Positions 1 through 9,642 of a stretch of 64,000 nucleotides of DNA are shown here, piece by piece. The notes beneath the pieces are model-generated. The model searched no databases, was not told the DNA's origin, and worked only from the letters and a program-made list of their open reading frames with translations. A program made the translations under genes and the position numbers. Source of the stretch: an uncultured Eubacterium sp. (GTDB lineage Bacteria > Bacillota > Clostridia > Oscillospirales > Acutalibacteraceae); contig UQCC01000005.1 of assembly GCA_900539325.1 (NCBI GenBank), positions 83,483 to 147,482 on the forward strand, given 5' to 3'. Position 1 is the stretch's first letter. Each line of letters begins with the position of its first letter.

Positions 1-1271
1 ATGATAGTGCCCTGATAAGCACGCTTGTAACCGCCGTTTGGCTTTTTAAGATAAAGGTCGAACTTTTCTATTCTCTGCGAACAGGTCAAATCCTCGCTGA
101 TTACAAAATATTTAAGCTTCTTTGCGGAATCAAAGTTAAATTCAAGATAACCTTGGTCTTGTTTGAGTTCACCGATATTCTGTTCCAAAACAGGATTTTC
201 TGTAATACCATTAATTTTTTCACCGAGAGCTTTAAGTGCTCTTACATCCTTTGAACAGATAACGCCCCTATCCGTTGGCGGAACATTAAGCAGAAGAGTA
301 CAGTTGTTACCGACAGATTTGAGATAAATATTGAAAAGGCGTCTTGCACTTTTAACGGTTTTATCGTCCTTTTTATGATAGAACCAACCCTTACGGATTG
401 AAACATCAACCTCGGCAGGATACCAAGAAAGAAATGCATTGCTCTTGAGAATTTTTCTTGAACCTAAGTCCTCGTCCATAGTATCTACCTTTTGAAGTCT
501 CGCGGCATCGCCCTCTGCATTTTGGCTGTTCTTTTCGATAGCTTCGCATTGTTTGAGAGAAGCCGGAACAACGGAATATTCATTTTTTCTTGCCTTACCC
601 GCTTCGTTACCTACCCAGCGGATATCCTCACCGCAGATAGCAATATTTGCATTTGGTTGCATTGTGCGGATAAGTTTGTAATATCTTTGCCAATCGTATG
701 TAAAGGCTTTTGCGTTTGCGCCCTTTGCACCGTCAAACCAAACCTCGAAAAGTTCGCCGTAATTACCGCAAAGTTCGGTAAGCTGACGAATAAAATAATC
801 GTTGTACTGCTCTGTGCCGTAAGTCGGCTCGTGCATATCCCACGGTGAAAGATAAACACCGAATTCAATGCCCTGCTTGTGACATTCATCCGATACGGCC
901 TTTACAATATCCTTACCCATCGGACTGTTCATAACATTAAAATCGGTTGTACCGGTATTCCAAAGACAGAAGCCGTCATGGTGCTTACAGGTGAGAATAA
1001 CACCTGTCATACCAGCCGCCTTAACGGTTTTTACCCATTGTTCCGGCTTGATTTTTGTAATATCAAAATCCGTAGCGACTTCGCTTCCGCAACCCCATTC
1101 TCTGTCATTAGCAGTGTTCATACCGAAATGGAAAAATCCATAAAAAGGCTTCTCCTGAAGTCTTACCTGACTCGGAGTAGGCACAACGGAAATATATCTC
1201 TGTACTTCTTCATCATTAAGAGCAAAGCCGTTGTTGTCGGTTGTCCAGTTTTTATCAAGTTTCATATTCAT
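1..1271 (-). CDS. alpha-L-fucosidase, GH29 family (3' end cut off by window edge)
   Basis: Releases L-fucose from glycans. Read on the minus strand from the ATG at 1271, the frame is open for about 423 codons and runs off the left edge, so the C-terminus is missing. The N-terminal part has the GH29 layout: an FHFGMNT segment, the KHHDGFCLW strand, and VWFDGAKG, where the Asp is the expected nucleophile of GH29 enzymes. A second ATG lies two codons in. A GGTGG-type ribosome site sits 8-10 bases upstream. No signal peptide is visible, so the enzyme is probably cytoplasmic and acts on imported oligosaccharides. Family assignment is firm; the exact linkage preference is unknown. Confidence 0.88.
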   Translation of the reverse strand, partial: MNMKLDKNWTTDNNGFALNDEEVQRYISVVPTPSQVRLQEKPFYGFFHFGMNTANDREWGCGSEVATDFDITKIKPEQWVKTVKAAGMTGVILTCKHHDGFCLWNTGTTDFNVMNSPMGKDIVKAVSDECHKQGIEFGVYLSPWDMHEPTYGTEQYNDYFIRQLTELCGNYGELFEVWFDGAKGANAKAFTYDWQRYYKLIRTMQPNANIAICGEDIRWVGNEAGKARKNEYSVVPASLKQCEAIEKNSQNAEGDAARLQKVDTMDEDLGSRKILKSNAFLSWYPAEVDVSIRKGWFYHKKDDKTVKSARRLFNIYLKSVGNNCTLLLNVPPTDRGVICSKDVRALKALGEKINGITENPVLEQNIGELKQDQGYLEFNFDSAKKLKYFVISEDLTCSQRIEKFDLYLKKPNGGYKRAYQGTI

Positions 1272-1335
1272 AGCAATATACCACCATAATTGATTTTATA
1301 CTCTTTAACTATACCATTATTTTAACAATTCGTCA

Positions 1336-1369
1336 ACAAAAAAACTCCCTTGGGCGAACCCAAGAGAGT
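1336..1369 (-). terminator. intrinsic terminator of groESL
   Basis: On the minus strand an 11-bp stem (1344-1354 with 1359-1369, one wobble or mismatch) closes a UUCG tetraloop and is followed by a run of T. It lies 37 bases after the groEL stop codon. Confidence 0.88.
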
Positions 1370-1405
1370 CTTTGAAATATATTGGAGTAAATCTGAAAAA
1401 TCGGA

Positions 1406-3335
<1,930 letters not shown>

Positions 3336-3371
3336 AATATATCACCTCATTAAAAATTTACCATTTATGTG

Positions 3372-3398
3372 TTAGCACTCTTTATCTTCGAGTGCTAA
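3372..3398. promoter_or_regulatory. CIRCE operator (HrcA binding site)
   Basis: TTAGCACTC, a 9-base spacer and GAGTGCTAA form a perfect CIRCE inverted repeat between the promoter and groES. CIRCE is the known operator of the heat-shock repressor HrcA, so groESL is expected to be de-repressed by heat. hrcA is not in this window. Confidence 0.97.
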
Positions 3399-3403
3399 TA
3401 TAT

Positions 3404-3431
3404 ATTTTAGCAATTTTTTCAAAAATGTCAA
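3404..3431 (-). promoter_or_regulatory. predicted sigma-A promoter of groESL
   Basis: On the minus strand: TTGACA (3431-3426), 16-base spacer, TAAAAT (3409-3404). The predicted start of transcription falls at the edge of the CIRCE element, as expected for a repressible promoter. Confidence 0.72.
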
Positions 3432-3520
3432 TAGGGTTCATAAATTATTTAAAAAATATACGATGTTTAATACATATTATACTTCAAGCACAAATAAAAA
3501 ACAGGCGAAAATCGTCACGC

Positions 3521-3558
3521 CCAAACAAAATGACTTCCCTTGATAACAAGAGAAGTCA
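3521..3558 (-). terminator. intrinsic terminator after the RNA methyltransferase gene
   Basis: Stem 3531-3541 with 3548-3558, each arm carrying CTTG inside a TGACTTC/GAAGTCA stem, followed on the minus strand by a T-rich run. It lies 23 bases after the gene's stop codon. Confidence 0.75.
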
Positions 3559-3580
3559 AAATAGAAGTCTGAATCATTTA

Positions 3581-4696
3581 TTATTTAAAGTACATATAGT
3601 ATTGGCACTTAATCATACCGTTATACAGTTTACGGCGTTTATCGGCTTTTCTGCCAAAGCACTTTTCAAATTCCTCATCAGGAGAAATAATGCCGTAACT
3701 CCAGCCGTGCTTACGCTCAAACTTTTCGCCCATAACACTATACAATTTTTCAGCAGTGCGAATATCAAGCATTCTTTCGCCGTAAGGCGGATTGGTGATG
3801 AGTGTGCCCTTTTCGGTTGTCGGATTGAACTTTGCAACATCACAAACGGAAGCACGAATGAACTTGTCCACCTTGATATTTTTTGCATTCTTTTCGGTGA
3901 GTTCAATTGCATGCGGGTCAATATCAGAACCGAAAGCTACAAAATCGGTTTCGGTCTTGATTAAATCGTGACAACGCTCACGCTCGCTCATCCAAACCTT
4001 TTCGGGAACAAAACCCCAACGGTCAACATCAAAATTGCGATTAATACCCGGTGCGATATTATTAGCAAGCATTGCACCCTCGATAAGGATAGTACCGCTT
4101 CCGCAACACGGGTCGTACATTGTGTGATAATGGCGAAGCTGAGAAAGGCGGCACATAGCGGCGGCAAGAGTTTCTCTGATGGGAGCGTCATTACCGACAG
4201 GGCGATAACCTCTTTTGTGAAGTCCTCTGCCCGATGTGTCAAGCATAATTGTAACTTCATCTTTCATAATTGAAAACTGAATTTGATGGATAGGTCCGCT
4301 TTCTTCAAACCAATTGATGTGATAATCTTCTTTTAAAGATTCAACTATTGCCTTTTTAATTATCTTTTGACAATCGGGAACAGAATGAAGCGTTGAATTA
4401 ATCGAAAAACCTTTTACGGGAAATTCATCGGCAGAGCCGATAAATTCACTCCACGGCAAAGCCTTAACGGCTTGAAACAACTCTTCAAATGTTACTGCGG
4501 TAAACTTATCAACAACGATAAGAATACGCTCGGCATACCTTGACCAAATATTTGCACGGGCAAGGATGGTTTCATCGCCGTCAAAAAACACCCTGCCGTT
4601 TTCCGCACATACATTTTGTGCATCCATGGATTTTAAGTCATCCGCTACCAAACCCTCAATTCCGAGGAGGCAGGTAGCAACCATTTTCATCATCAT
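3581..4696 (-). CDS. THUMP-domain class I RNA methyltransferase (RlmL/YpsC-like)
   Basis: Predicted N2-guanine methyltransferase acting on 23S rRNA. The 371-residue protein has an N-terminal ferredoxin-like/THUMP region, then a Rossmann SAM-binding domain with DPCCGSGTILIEGA (motif I) and the catalytic NPPYGER motif. The frame is open up to 4741, but that extension would lie inside the upstream terminator hairpin. The ATG at 4696 has AAAGGTGT 5-12 bases ahead and starts a typical MMMKMVATCLLGIEG N-terminus. It is a stand-alone gene between terminators. The exact rRNA position modified cannot be read from sequence. Confidence 0.88.
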   Translation of the reverse strand: MMMKMVATCLLGIEGLVADDLKSMDAQNVCAENGRVFFDGDETILARANIWSRYAERILIVVDKFTAVTFEELFQAVKALPWSEFIGSADEFPVKGFSINSTLHSVPDCQKIIKKAIVESLKEDYHINWFEESGPIHQIQFSIMKDEVTIMLDTSGRGLHKRGYRPVGNDAPIRETLAAAMCRLSQLRHYHTMYDPCCGSGTILIEGAMLANNIAPGINRNFDVDRWGFVPEKVWMSERERCHDLIKTETDFVAFGSDIDPHAIELTEKNAKNIKVDKFIRASVCDVAKFNPTTEKGTLITNPPYGERMLDIRTAEKLYSVMGEKFERKHGWSYGIISPDEEFEKCFGRKADKRRKLYNGMIKCQYYMYFK

Positions 4697-4720
4697 ATTT
4701 TTACACCTTTTGTTACACAT

Positions 4721-4753
4721 AAAAACAAGGTGGCGTAACATCTACCACCTTGC
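4721..4753 (-). terminator. intrinsic terminator after divIC
   Basis: Perfect 8-bp stem CAAGGTGG (4726-4733) with CCACCTTG (4745-4752), followed on the minus strand by five T. It ends the yabP-yabQ-divIC group. Confidence 0.9.
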
Positions 4754-4760
4754 ATTGATT

Positions 4761-5069
4761 TTATTTACTTGATGAGATATCGTAATAAACAACCTCTCCG
4801 TCTTTTACATATCCCTTTTCACGAGCCTTTTGCTCGATATATTCATCTTTATTATCCGAATTGAGAATTGACTTGACTTTTTTGTTTTCATCAAGTTGTT
4901 GCTCATACTTTGTGTTGAGCTCCTGAGATTCGGCTTTAAGTCGGCTTATATCAGCCGCATTTGAGATAAGACAAAAAGAGCAATAACCTACAATTGCCAC
5001 AATAACAGCAATGACAAAACCGAGAATTACATTTTTCTTACTTTTAATTTTATTACTCTTTGCTTTCAC
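4761..5069 (-). CDS. divIC: septum formation initiator, DivIC/FtsB family
   Basis: Small bitopic division protein. The 102 residues comprise a short basic cytoplasmic tail, one membrane helix (about 14-36), a coiled coil (about 40-75) and a C-terminal YVKDGEVVYYD segment typical of DivIC/FtsB. The start is GTG at 5069, with AGGAGGAG 6 bases upstream; no nearby ATG fits. It follows yabQ by about 70 bases, and that gap contains overlapping TATAAT boxes, so divIC may also have its own promoter, as a division gene needed in vegetative cells would. The gene order yabP-yabQ-divIC matches Bacillus subtilis. Confidence 0.87.
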   Translation of the reverse strand: MKAKSNKIKSKKNVILGFVIAVIVAIVGYCSFCLISNAADISRLKAESQELNTKYEQQLDENKKVKSILNSDNKDEYIEQKAREKGYVKDGEVVYYDISSSK

Positions 5070-5139
5070 AGCGAACTCCTCCTACCCAAATCTTACTTAT
5101 ATATTATATTATAATCGGGTAAGGAATTGCAATAGTTTT

Positions 5140-5469
5140 TTAAAACTTTTTTAACCTTTTTGTAAAAGATTTTCGTTTTATCGATAATTTGTTTGCTATT
5201 TTATTTTCAAGATTGCGAAAAAGCCTGTGCACAGTCATTTGATAAGCAAAAAATCCGAGTGTGGCAATGAAAAAATGATAAAATCTAAAACCGTTTTCGC
5301 CAAAGCCGATAACGAAACAAAAGAACACCACGGTAAAAGAAAGCATCATAATAACATCAAGAACAAATGACACAATCCGTAATGAAATAAGTTTTTCCAA
5401 AAATGTTACCGCCGAATAGACAAACGAGCATACGGCACCGAGTGCGGCAAACGAAAGTAACATCATCAA
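5140..5469 (-). CDS. yabQ: spore cortex biosynthesis protein YabQ
   Basis: Membrane protein needed for spore cortex formation in Bacillus. The 109 residues form three or four hydrophobic helices followed by a strongly basic tail. Its ATG overlaps the yabP stop codon by 4 bases, indicating translational coupling. The family is poorly conserved, so the call relies on the hydrophobic pattern and on its place between yabP and divIC. Confidence 0.8.
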   Translation of the reverse strand: MMMLLSFAALGAVCSFVYSAVTFLEKLISLRIVSFVLDVIMMLSFTVVFFCFVIGFGENGFRFYHFFIATLGFFAYQMTVHRLFRNLENKIANKLSIKRKSFTKRLKKF

Positions 5470-5738
5470 GAAAACAACCGCCTGAATGTGCTTTTCTTTG
5501 AGCCATCATTTATATAAATCAAAGCGGTGATTTTGCCGTTGACTTTTAATTTTCCGCAAGACAAATCAAGTTCCTCAATATGCAGTTTTTCACCTTTTAT
5601 GGTAAGTGCACCGTAATCGGTTTTTGCCTGTATTTCTTCTTCATTGAACGCATCAACATCCGTTACACCGTCAAGGGTGGCACACTCCCTGTTTTTGACC
5701 GTAAAAGAATGGTCTTTTTTATTTTCATATTCATTCAT
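5466..5738 (-). CDS. yabP: sporulation protein YabP
   Basis: YabP/YqfC-family sporulation protein of 90 residues, without a signal peptide or membrane helix. The core has the family's pattern of short beta strands: the N-terminal RECATLDGVTDVDAFNEEEI, then LTIKGEKLHIEELDL and LKVNGKITALIY. In Bacillus it is expressed in the mother cell and helps build the cortex. GAGGGATC precedes the ATG. It heads the yabP-yabQ-divIC group and is separated from the electron-transfer genes upstream by a terminator. Confidence 0.88.
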   Translation of the reverse strand: MNEYENKKDHSFTVKNRECATLDGVTDVDAFNEEEIQAKTDYGALTIKGEKLHIEELDLSCGKLKVNGKITALIYINDGSKKSTFRRLFS

Positions 5739-5761
5739 ACTGATCCCTCGAAGAAATATAT

Positions 5762-5790
5762 GAAAAAATGCCCTGAAATATTCAGAGCAT
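5762..5790 (-). terminator. intrinsic terminator after the Gx-family gene
   Basis: Stem TGCTCTGAA/TTCAGGGCA (one mismatch) followed on the minus strand by six T. It starts at the stop codon of the Gx-family gene and separates it from yabP. Confidence 0.78.
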
Positions 5791-6302
5791 CAAACATTCT
5801 TTTTGATTTTATTAATTCGGTCAATAACCAATTTTGAGGCGAAGCCCATAACAAGCCCGGTAACCATACCTGCCACGAGAAGAACCGGCAGATAGTACGC
5901 AATTCTGACCGTACTTGTAAGCACAACGGCAACAATCAACTGTCCTATATTGTGCATTATTCCGCCGAGCATACTCACGCCGACAACCGACAATTTGGTG
6001 TTTTTTGTTAAAGTCATCACAAGCCAACTCAAAAAACAACCCACAAGGCTGTATGCAATAGTCATCGGATTGCCAAACAACAAACCCGACAAAAGCACAC
6101 GAAGTATGCCGATGATAATCGCATCAACAGGCTTCATCATATACAGTGCAAACACAACAACTATATTTGCAAAGCCGAGCTTAACGCCGGGAATAGGTAT
6201 AAGTGCATTTACGGGAATGAACGATTCAAGATAGCTGAAAATCAATGCAAGTGCTGTCATCATACCGTAAAAGGCAATATTTTTTACTTTATTATTTTTC
6301 AT
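5790..6302 (-). CDS. Gx transporter family / heptaprenyl-diphosphate-synthase-component-I-like membrane protein
   Basis: Integral membrane protein of 170 residues with five or six helices, including SYLESFIPVNALIPIPGVKLG and GNPMTIAYSLVG, which are typical of the Gx/HepS component-I-like family. The family resembles ECF-transporter S components and often lies beside ApbE, FMN-binding and NusG-II genes in electron-transfer loci. Here it is the last of four closely spaced genes: apbE, FMN-binding protein, NusG-II protein, this gene. By position it may supply a flavin or quinone-related substrate for the exported flavoproteins; that is inference. It is not an active prenyl synthase by sequence. 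Confidence 0.78.
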   Translation of the reverse strand: MKNNKVKNIAFYGMMTALALIFSYLESFIPVNALIPIPGVKLGFANIVVVFALYMMKPVDAIIIGILRVLLSGLLFGNPMTIAYSLVGCFLSWLVMTLTKNTKLSVVGVSMLGGIMHNIGQLIVAVVLTSTVRIAYYLPVLLVAGMVTGLVMGFASKLVIDRINKIKKNV

Positions 6303-6314
6303 ACGAAGCTCCGA

Positions 6315-6683
6315 CTATGCCACGGCATCGATTTCGTCATCTGTTGATTTTTCATCTGTAACGGTGACGACAAATTTATGCGGCAGGCATATAATTGACT
6401 CACCCGACCTATTTACGGATTTATGATTTACACAAATACGGTCGGGGCAATTTGCCTCGGTAACGCTTACCTTACCGTCCTTAATAACAAGAGTATTGGT
6501 TTCGCCATCAAAATCATATTGCTTTTCAAAATCATCGTCAAGGCTCAAAGTATCAACAATTTTGCCGTCTTTTTCAACCTCAACATATTTTCCGCTGTCA
6601 CCGTTGACATAATAAAGATAAAAACAAAGCACACCTGCAACGGCAAGCACAACGGCAATAATAATCAAATCAGCTTTTTTCAT
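6315..6683 (-). CDS. NusG domain II-containing exported protein
   Basis: Membrane-anchored protein of 122 residues: one N-terminal helix (about 5-26), then an extracytoplasmic NusG-II domain with the conserved CPDRICVNHKSV and ICLPHKFVV segments. The two cysteines and histidines are typical of this family and could bind metal or form a disulfide. It overlaps the FMN-binding gene upstream by one base (TAATG). In several Firmicutes this domain occurs with FMN-binding proteins in flavin-based extracellular electron transfer. Its biochemical role is not established. Confidence 0.82.
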   Translation of the reverse strand: MKKADLIIIAVVLAVAGVLCFYLYYVNGDSGKYVEVEKDGKIVDTLSLDDDFEKQYDFDGETNTLVIKDGKVSVTEANCPDRICVNHKSVNRSGESIICLPHKFVVTVTDEKSTDDEIDAVA

Positions 6684-7249
6684 TATTCAACCAAAAATGT
6701 TTTTACATACTCTGCGGCATTGTCAACACCGTCAATAACAGCCTGTGAAGAAATTGTGCTTTTTGCGATAACATCAATCTTGGAGCCTCTTTCGATAGAA
6801 TTCGATGAGGATACAGGAAGTTTTTTATCGGTGAATTGATTTTTAAAATCATCTGTTGCGATGCGAACACCGAGATATTCGGTTTCTTCCTGTTTGATGA
6901 TGTCAATGCCGCAAACGACCTTACCGTCCGCTGTAATTGTTGTTGCCATTTCAATAGGAGCTTCGGCATTGTAACCTGTTGTTGTGCCTTTGACAACATA
7001 TGCAACAACATTGTTTTGACTGTCAAACGCTTTTTCAACTCCTGTTATGCCGAGTTCATTTTCCTGAACTGCGGCAGGAATCGTCTTTGCGATTGTAAAG
7101 CCGACATCCACGCTCTCGTTGTTCTTTTTGTCAACGGCATTTTTAATTGCGATTGAGCCGAAAACAACTGCAACGCTGACAACAAGCATAATAATTAATG
7201 AAATAATTTGTTTTGTTGATTTTGGATTGTAATGAGCCTTCTGTTTCAT
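6683..7249 (-). CDS. membrane-anchored FMN-binding domain protein
   Basis: Protein of 188 residues with one N-terminal helix (about 14-34) and an extracytoplasmic FMN-binding domain like that of RnfG/NqrC. The predicted flavin attachment segment reads DVIAKSTISSQAV instead of the usual D-x-I-SGAT-I-SS, so the acceptor Thr is kept but the preceding SGA is AKS. The ApbE gene, whose product attaches FMN to such threonines, ends 5 bases upstream. The protein is therefore a likely single-flavin electron carrier on the outer face of the membrane. Confidence 0.85.
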   Translation of the reverse strand: MKQKAHYNPKSTKQIISLIIMLVVSVAVVFGSIAIKNAVDKKNNESVDVGFTIAKTIPAAVQENELGITGVEKAFDSQNNVVAYVVKGTTTGYNAEAPIEMATTITADGKVVCGIDIIKQEETEYLGVRIATDDFKNQFTDKKLPVSSSNSIERGSKIDVIAKSTISSQAVIDGVDNAAEYVKTFLVE

Positions 7250-7254
7250 TTTAT

Positions 7255-8313
7255 CTACTCCATTTCGTTATCTATATACTGATTAAACCCGTTTGAAAAG
7301 GTTTTATTAAACTTTTTATCAACCCACACGGCTTCTATACCGTCAAGGCTGTCAACAAGTTTTTTGCCGTCTGCAATCGTCATATTGAAAAGTGCTGTTG
7401 ACATTGCGTCACCGAACGATGAATCCTTGCAAATAACCGACACGCTTGCCATATACTCGCTTGGCATAAGCGTTTCGGGATTAATAATGTGGCAATATTT
7501 TTTGCCGTCTACCGTATAATACCGCTGATAATCACCGCTTGTAACAATACATTCATCGGTAATATTAAGTTTAAGCAAATAATCATCTGCCGAAGTATCG
7601 GGATTTTCTATGCCGATAGTCCACTTTGTTTTGCCGTCGTCATTTTTATAGCCAAAGGTTGAAACATTGCCTCCGATTGAAATAGCGGCACTTGTCCACA
7701 AATTAGCCTTTGCCCATTCTGTAATTTGCTCAACGGCATATCCCTTGGCGATTGCACCGACATCGAGTTTCATATCGGGGTCTTTGAAATACACGGTATT
7801 ATTGTTTGTATCGATAACAAGATTATCTATATCCGTATGTTTGGCTGCCTCTTTAAGTTTTGACATATCGGGAAGTTTTGCATCATCCGGATTGGCAATG
7901 CCGTATTCTCTCTCATTATGCCACAGAGTAAGGACAGAGCCCATACAGATGTTCATTTTACCCTCGGTAGTGTTATATATTTCTTTGCCGTAAAGGAGCA
8001 TACCGATAATTTTTTTGTCTACCTTAACAGGTGAATCGGCAGCGGTTTTGTTGACATCATACAGATTTGTAATGCCGTCATAATGATTATAAATATCAAA
8101 CAGTTCATCATATGTTTTGAGTTCGTCATAAAACTGTTGATACTTACGGTCGAATTCCTCTTGGCTGTTATCATAAGCAATAACTGTTGAAGCGGTATCG
8201 AACAAATCAAGAAACGACGCTTTATATTTTTCTTTCGGTTTGGCATTATTGGTACAAGATGCAAAAGCGAATGCAACAATTAACGCCAAAAACAATGACA
8301 GTATTTTTTTCAT
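7255..8313 (-). CDS. apbE: ApbE-family FAD:protein FMN transferase (lipoprotein)
   Basis: Transfers FMN from FAD to a Thr or Ser of exported flavoproteins. The 352 residues start with a lipoprotein signal ending in the lipobox AFASC, so the enzyme is anchored outside the membrane. Family segments are visible: the FDTASTVIAYD region, the GAIAKGYAVE motif, SIGGNVSTFG, and CIVTSGDYQRYY followed by HIINPETLMPS. It heads a four-gene group with an FMN-binding protein, a NusG-II protein and a Gx protein, and lies near rnfG and rnfD, its likely substrates. A consensus promoter sits so close that the mRNA may be leaderless. Confidence 0.93.
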   Translation of the reverse strand: MKKILSLFLALIVAFAFASCTNNAKPKEKYKASFLDLFDTASTVIAYDNSQEEFDRKYQQFYDELKTYDELFDIYNHYDGITNLYDVNKTAADSPVKVDKKIIGMLLYGKEIYNTTEGKMNICMGSVLTLWHNEREYGIANPDDAKLPDMSKLKEAAKHTDIDNLVIDTNNNTVYFKDPDMKLDVGAIAKGYAVEQITEWAKANLWTSAAISIGGNVSTFGYKNDDGKTKWTIGIENPDTSADDYLLKLNITDECIVTSGDYQRYYTVDGKKYCHIINPETLMPSEYMASVSVICKDSSFGDAMSTALFNMTIADGKKLVDSLDGIEAVWVDKKFNKTFSNGFNQYIDNEME

Positions 8314-8320
8314 ATATATA

Positions 8321-8349
8321 ATTATAACAGATTGGATATTTTAATTCAA
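8321..8349 (-). promoter_or_regulatory. predicted promoter of apbE (possibly leaderless)
   Basis: On the minus strand: TTGAAT (8349-8344), 17-base spacer, TATAAT (8326-8321). The expected transcription start is about 8314-8315, directly at the ATG at 8313, and no ribosome-binding sequence is present in between. Confidence 0.65.
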
Positions 8350-8400
8350 CAGGAATAATATACAAATAAATAAAAGTGGACTTCAAAACCGCCCCAAACC

Positions 8401-8488
8401 CCGTAGGAGCGAACTGCGTTCGTCTATTTTTTTCTCTCAGTTGTCATAAATTACGACAGCTCCCCTTGATTACAAACAAGAGGAGCCT
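8401..8488 (-). repeat. interspersed palindromic repeat copy 1 (with flanking inverted repeat)
   Basis: The intergenic space between the two-repeat lipoprotein and apbE holds an element ending CTCAGT..GTC..GACAGCTCCCCTTG..CAAGAGGAGCC (8435-8488), built of nested inverted repeats. An 8401-8425 block (CGTAGGAGCGAAC..GTTCGTCT) precedes it. The same pattern recurs at 15390, 33031 and 40551. It may terminate transcription of the lipoprotein gene, although the T-run is weak. Confidence 0.7.
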
Positions 8489-8519
8489 TTGCAATTTGGT
8501 TTATTAAACTAATTTATAA

Positions 8520-9518
8520 TCAGCTGTTGATTGCCTTTGCTGTATTATCTGCAATAGCGCTGATTGTGATTGTGCAACCTGCCTTAAGGTCTGCATCGGA
8601 TGCACTCATATCTTCACCGTAGCAGCCCTTGATTTCATCAGCTGTTTTGCCGATGCACCATTGCTCATATGCAGCAGCCTGTTCATACCATTCCTTACCG
8701 ATTGGAGAAGCTGACTTCATTGCATAATCGTCGCCGAGTTCCTTCTTTGACTTGAATGCGCCCTTTTCTACCGTAAACTTACCGTCAGCGATTGTGCACT
8801 TAGCCTGTGAAGCATCAATAATGCAAGATGTTACCTTGCCGTCTGCATCAACAGTTACGATTGCATAATCTGTATCGTACTGAAGGTTTGTTTCGTTGCT
8901 TTCGTAATACTTTGAAGTTGTCATACCGAGTTTAAGAGTATCTGTAGCCTTTGCACCGCAGTCTGTTGCGTTTTCAACAGCCTTTGCTGTTACTGTTGCA
9001 AAGCCGTTTGCATAAATTGTGCAACCTGCCTTGAGGTCTGCATCTGAAGCATAACCGTCTTCGCCGATACCTGCTTTAACTTCTTCTGCTGTCTTGCCTT
9101 TAGCCCAAGCTTCAAAAGCCTCAACCTGCTCGTACCATTCCTTGCCGATTGGAGAAGCTGACTTCATACCGTAGTCTCCCTTCTTCTCGAGCTTTGTTCT
9201 GAGGTCAGAAACATCACCGTTATCCTTTTTGAGGTCCGGCTTTGTCTGAGCTTCGTCAATCTTTACATCAATAATTTTACCGTCTGCGTCAACAAGAACA
9301 GCTGCACATACAGAATCGATTTCAAGAGCTGTTTCGGACTTATTGTATTCGTCCTCTTTGATTTCGCTTGAAATAGCGTAACCTGTTTTTGCTGTTGCGA
9401 CAGCGTCTTTGTTTGTGTCTTCGTTTTTACCTGAGTCGTTTGAGCTTGAGCAAGCTGCAAATCCAACTGCCATCAAACCTGCAAGACCGACTGCAAGTAT
9501 TTTTTTCATTTTAGTCAT
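8520..9518 (-). CDS. two-repeat lipoprotein, possible PplA-like flavin carrier
   Basis: Lipoprotein of 332 residues (lipobox GFAAC, Cys23) made of two related repeats, about residues 45-185 and 195-332. Each repeat has SASPIGKEWYEQ, then GKTA-E-E/I-K and an ASDADLKAGCTI segment (Thr167 and Thr316). The architecture recalls PplA, the twice-flavinylated lipoprotein of Listeria electron transfer. KAGCT resembles the SGAT acceptor of ApbE, so flavinylation at these threonines is a reasonable inference, not shown. The start at 9518 has AAAGGAGAGG upstream; the frame is open to 9566. It sits between apbE and the rnf operon, with its own consensus promoter. Confidence 0.72.
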   Translation of the reverse strand: MTKMKKILAVGLAGLMAVGFAACSSSNDSGKNEDTNKDAVATAKTGYAISSEIKEDEYNKSETALEIDSVCAAVLVDADGKIIDVKIDEAQTKPDLKKDNGDVSDLRTKLEKKGDYGMKSASPIGKEWYEQVEAFEAWAKGKTAEEVKAGIGEDGYASDADLKAGCTIYANGFATVTAKAVENATDCGAKATDTLKLGMTTSKYYESNETNLQYDTDYAIVTVDADGKVTSCIIDASQAKCTIADGKFTVEKGAFKSKKELGDDYAMKSASPIGKEWYEQAAAYEQWCIGKTADEIKGCYGEDMSASDADLKAGCTITISAIADNTAKAINS

Positions 9519-9564
9519 AGTAATCCTCTCCTTTTTATTATTGCATAACCAAAATGTTAACATC

Positions 9565-9593
9565 ATTTTAAATCATTGACAACAAATTGTCAA
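9565..9593 (-). promoter_or_regulatory. predicted promoter of the two-repeat lipoprotein gene
   Basis: On the minus strand: TTGACA (9593-9588), 17-base spacer, TAAAAT (9570-9565). An inverted repeat ATTGACA-N6-TGTCAAT (9575-9594) covers the -35 box and spacer and could be an operator. Confidence 0.7.
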
Positions 9594-9601
9594 TATGTTT
9601 G

Positions 9602-9642
9602 TTAAGAAATTATCAAAATATTTTGACATCAATATTTCTTAA
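9602..9642 (-). terminator. long inverted repeat across the end of rnfB
   Basis: TTAAGAAAT (9602-9610) pairs with ATTTCTTAA (9634-9642) around an internal CAAAATATTTTG palindrome. It overlaps the last codons and stop of rnfB. No classical T-run follows, so a role as terminator or mRNA stabiliser is uncertain. Confidence 0.45.

Noticed and set aside
242..1289. Several open frames on both strands over the first 1.3 kb
   Set aside because: They are shadows of the truncated GH29 fucosidase, which is continuous on the minus strand and has family motifs.
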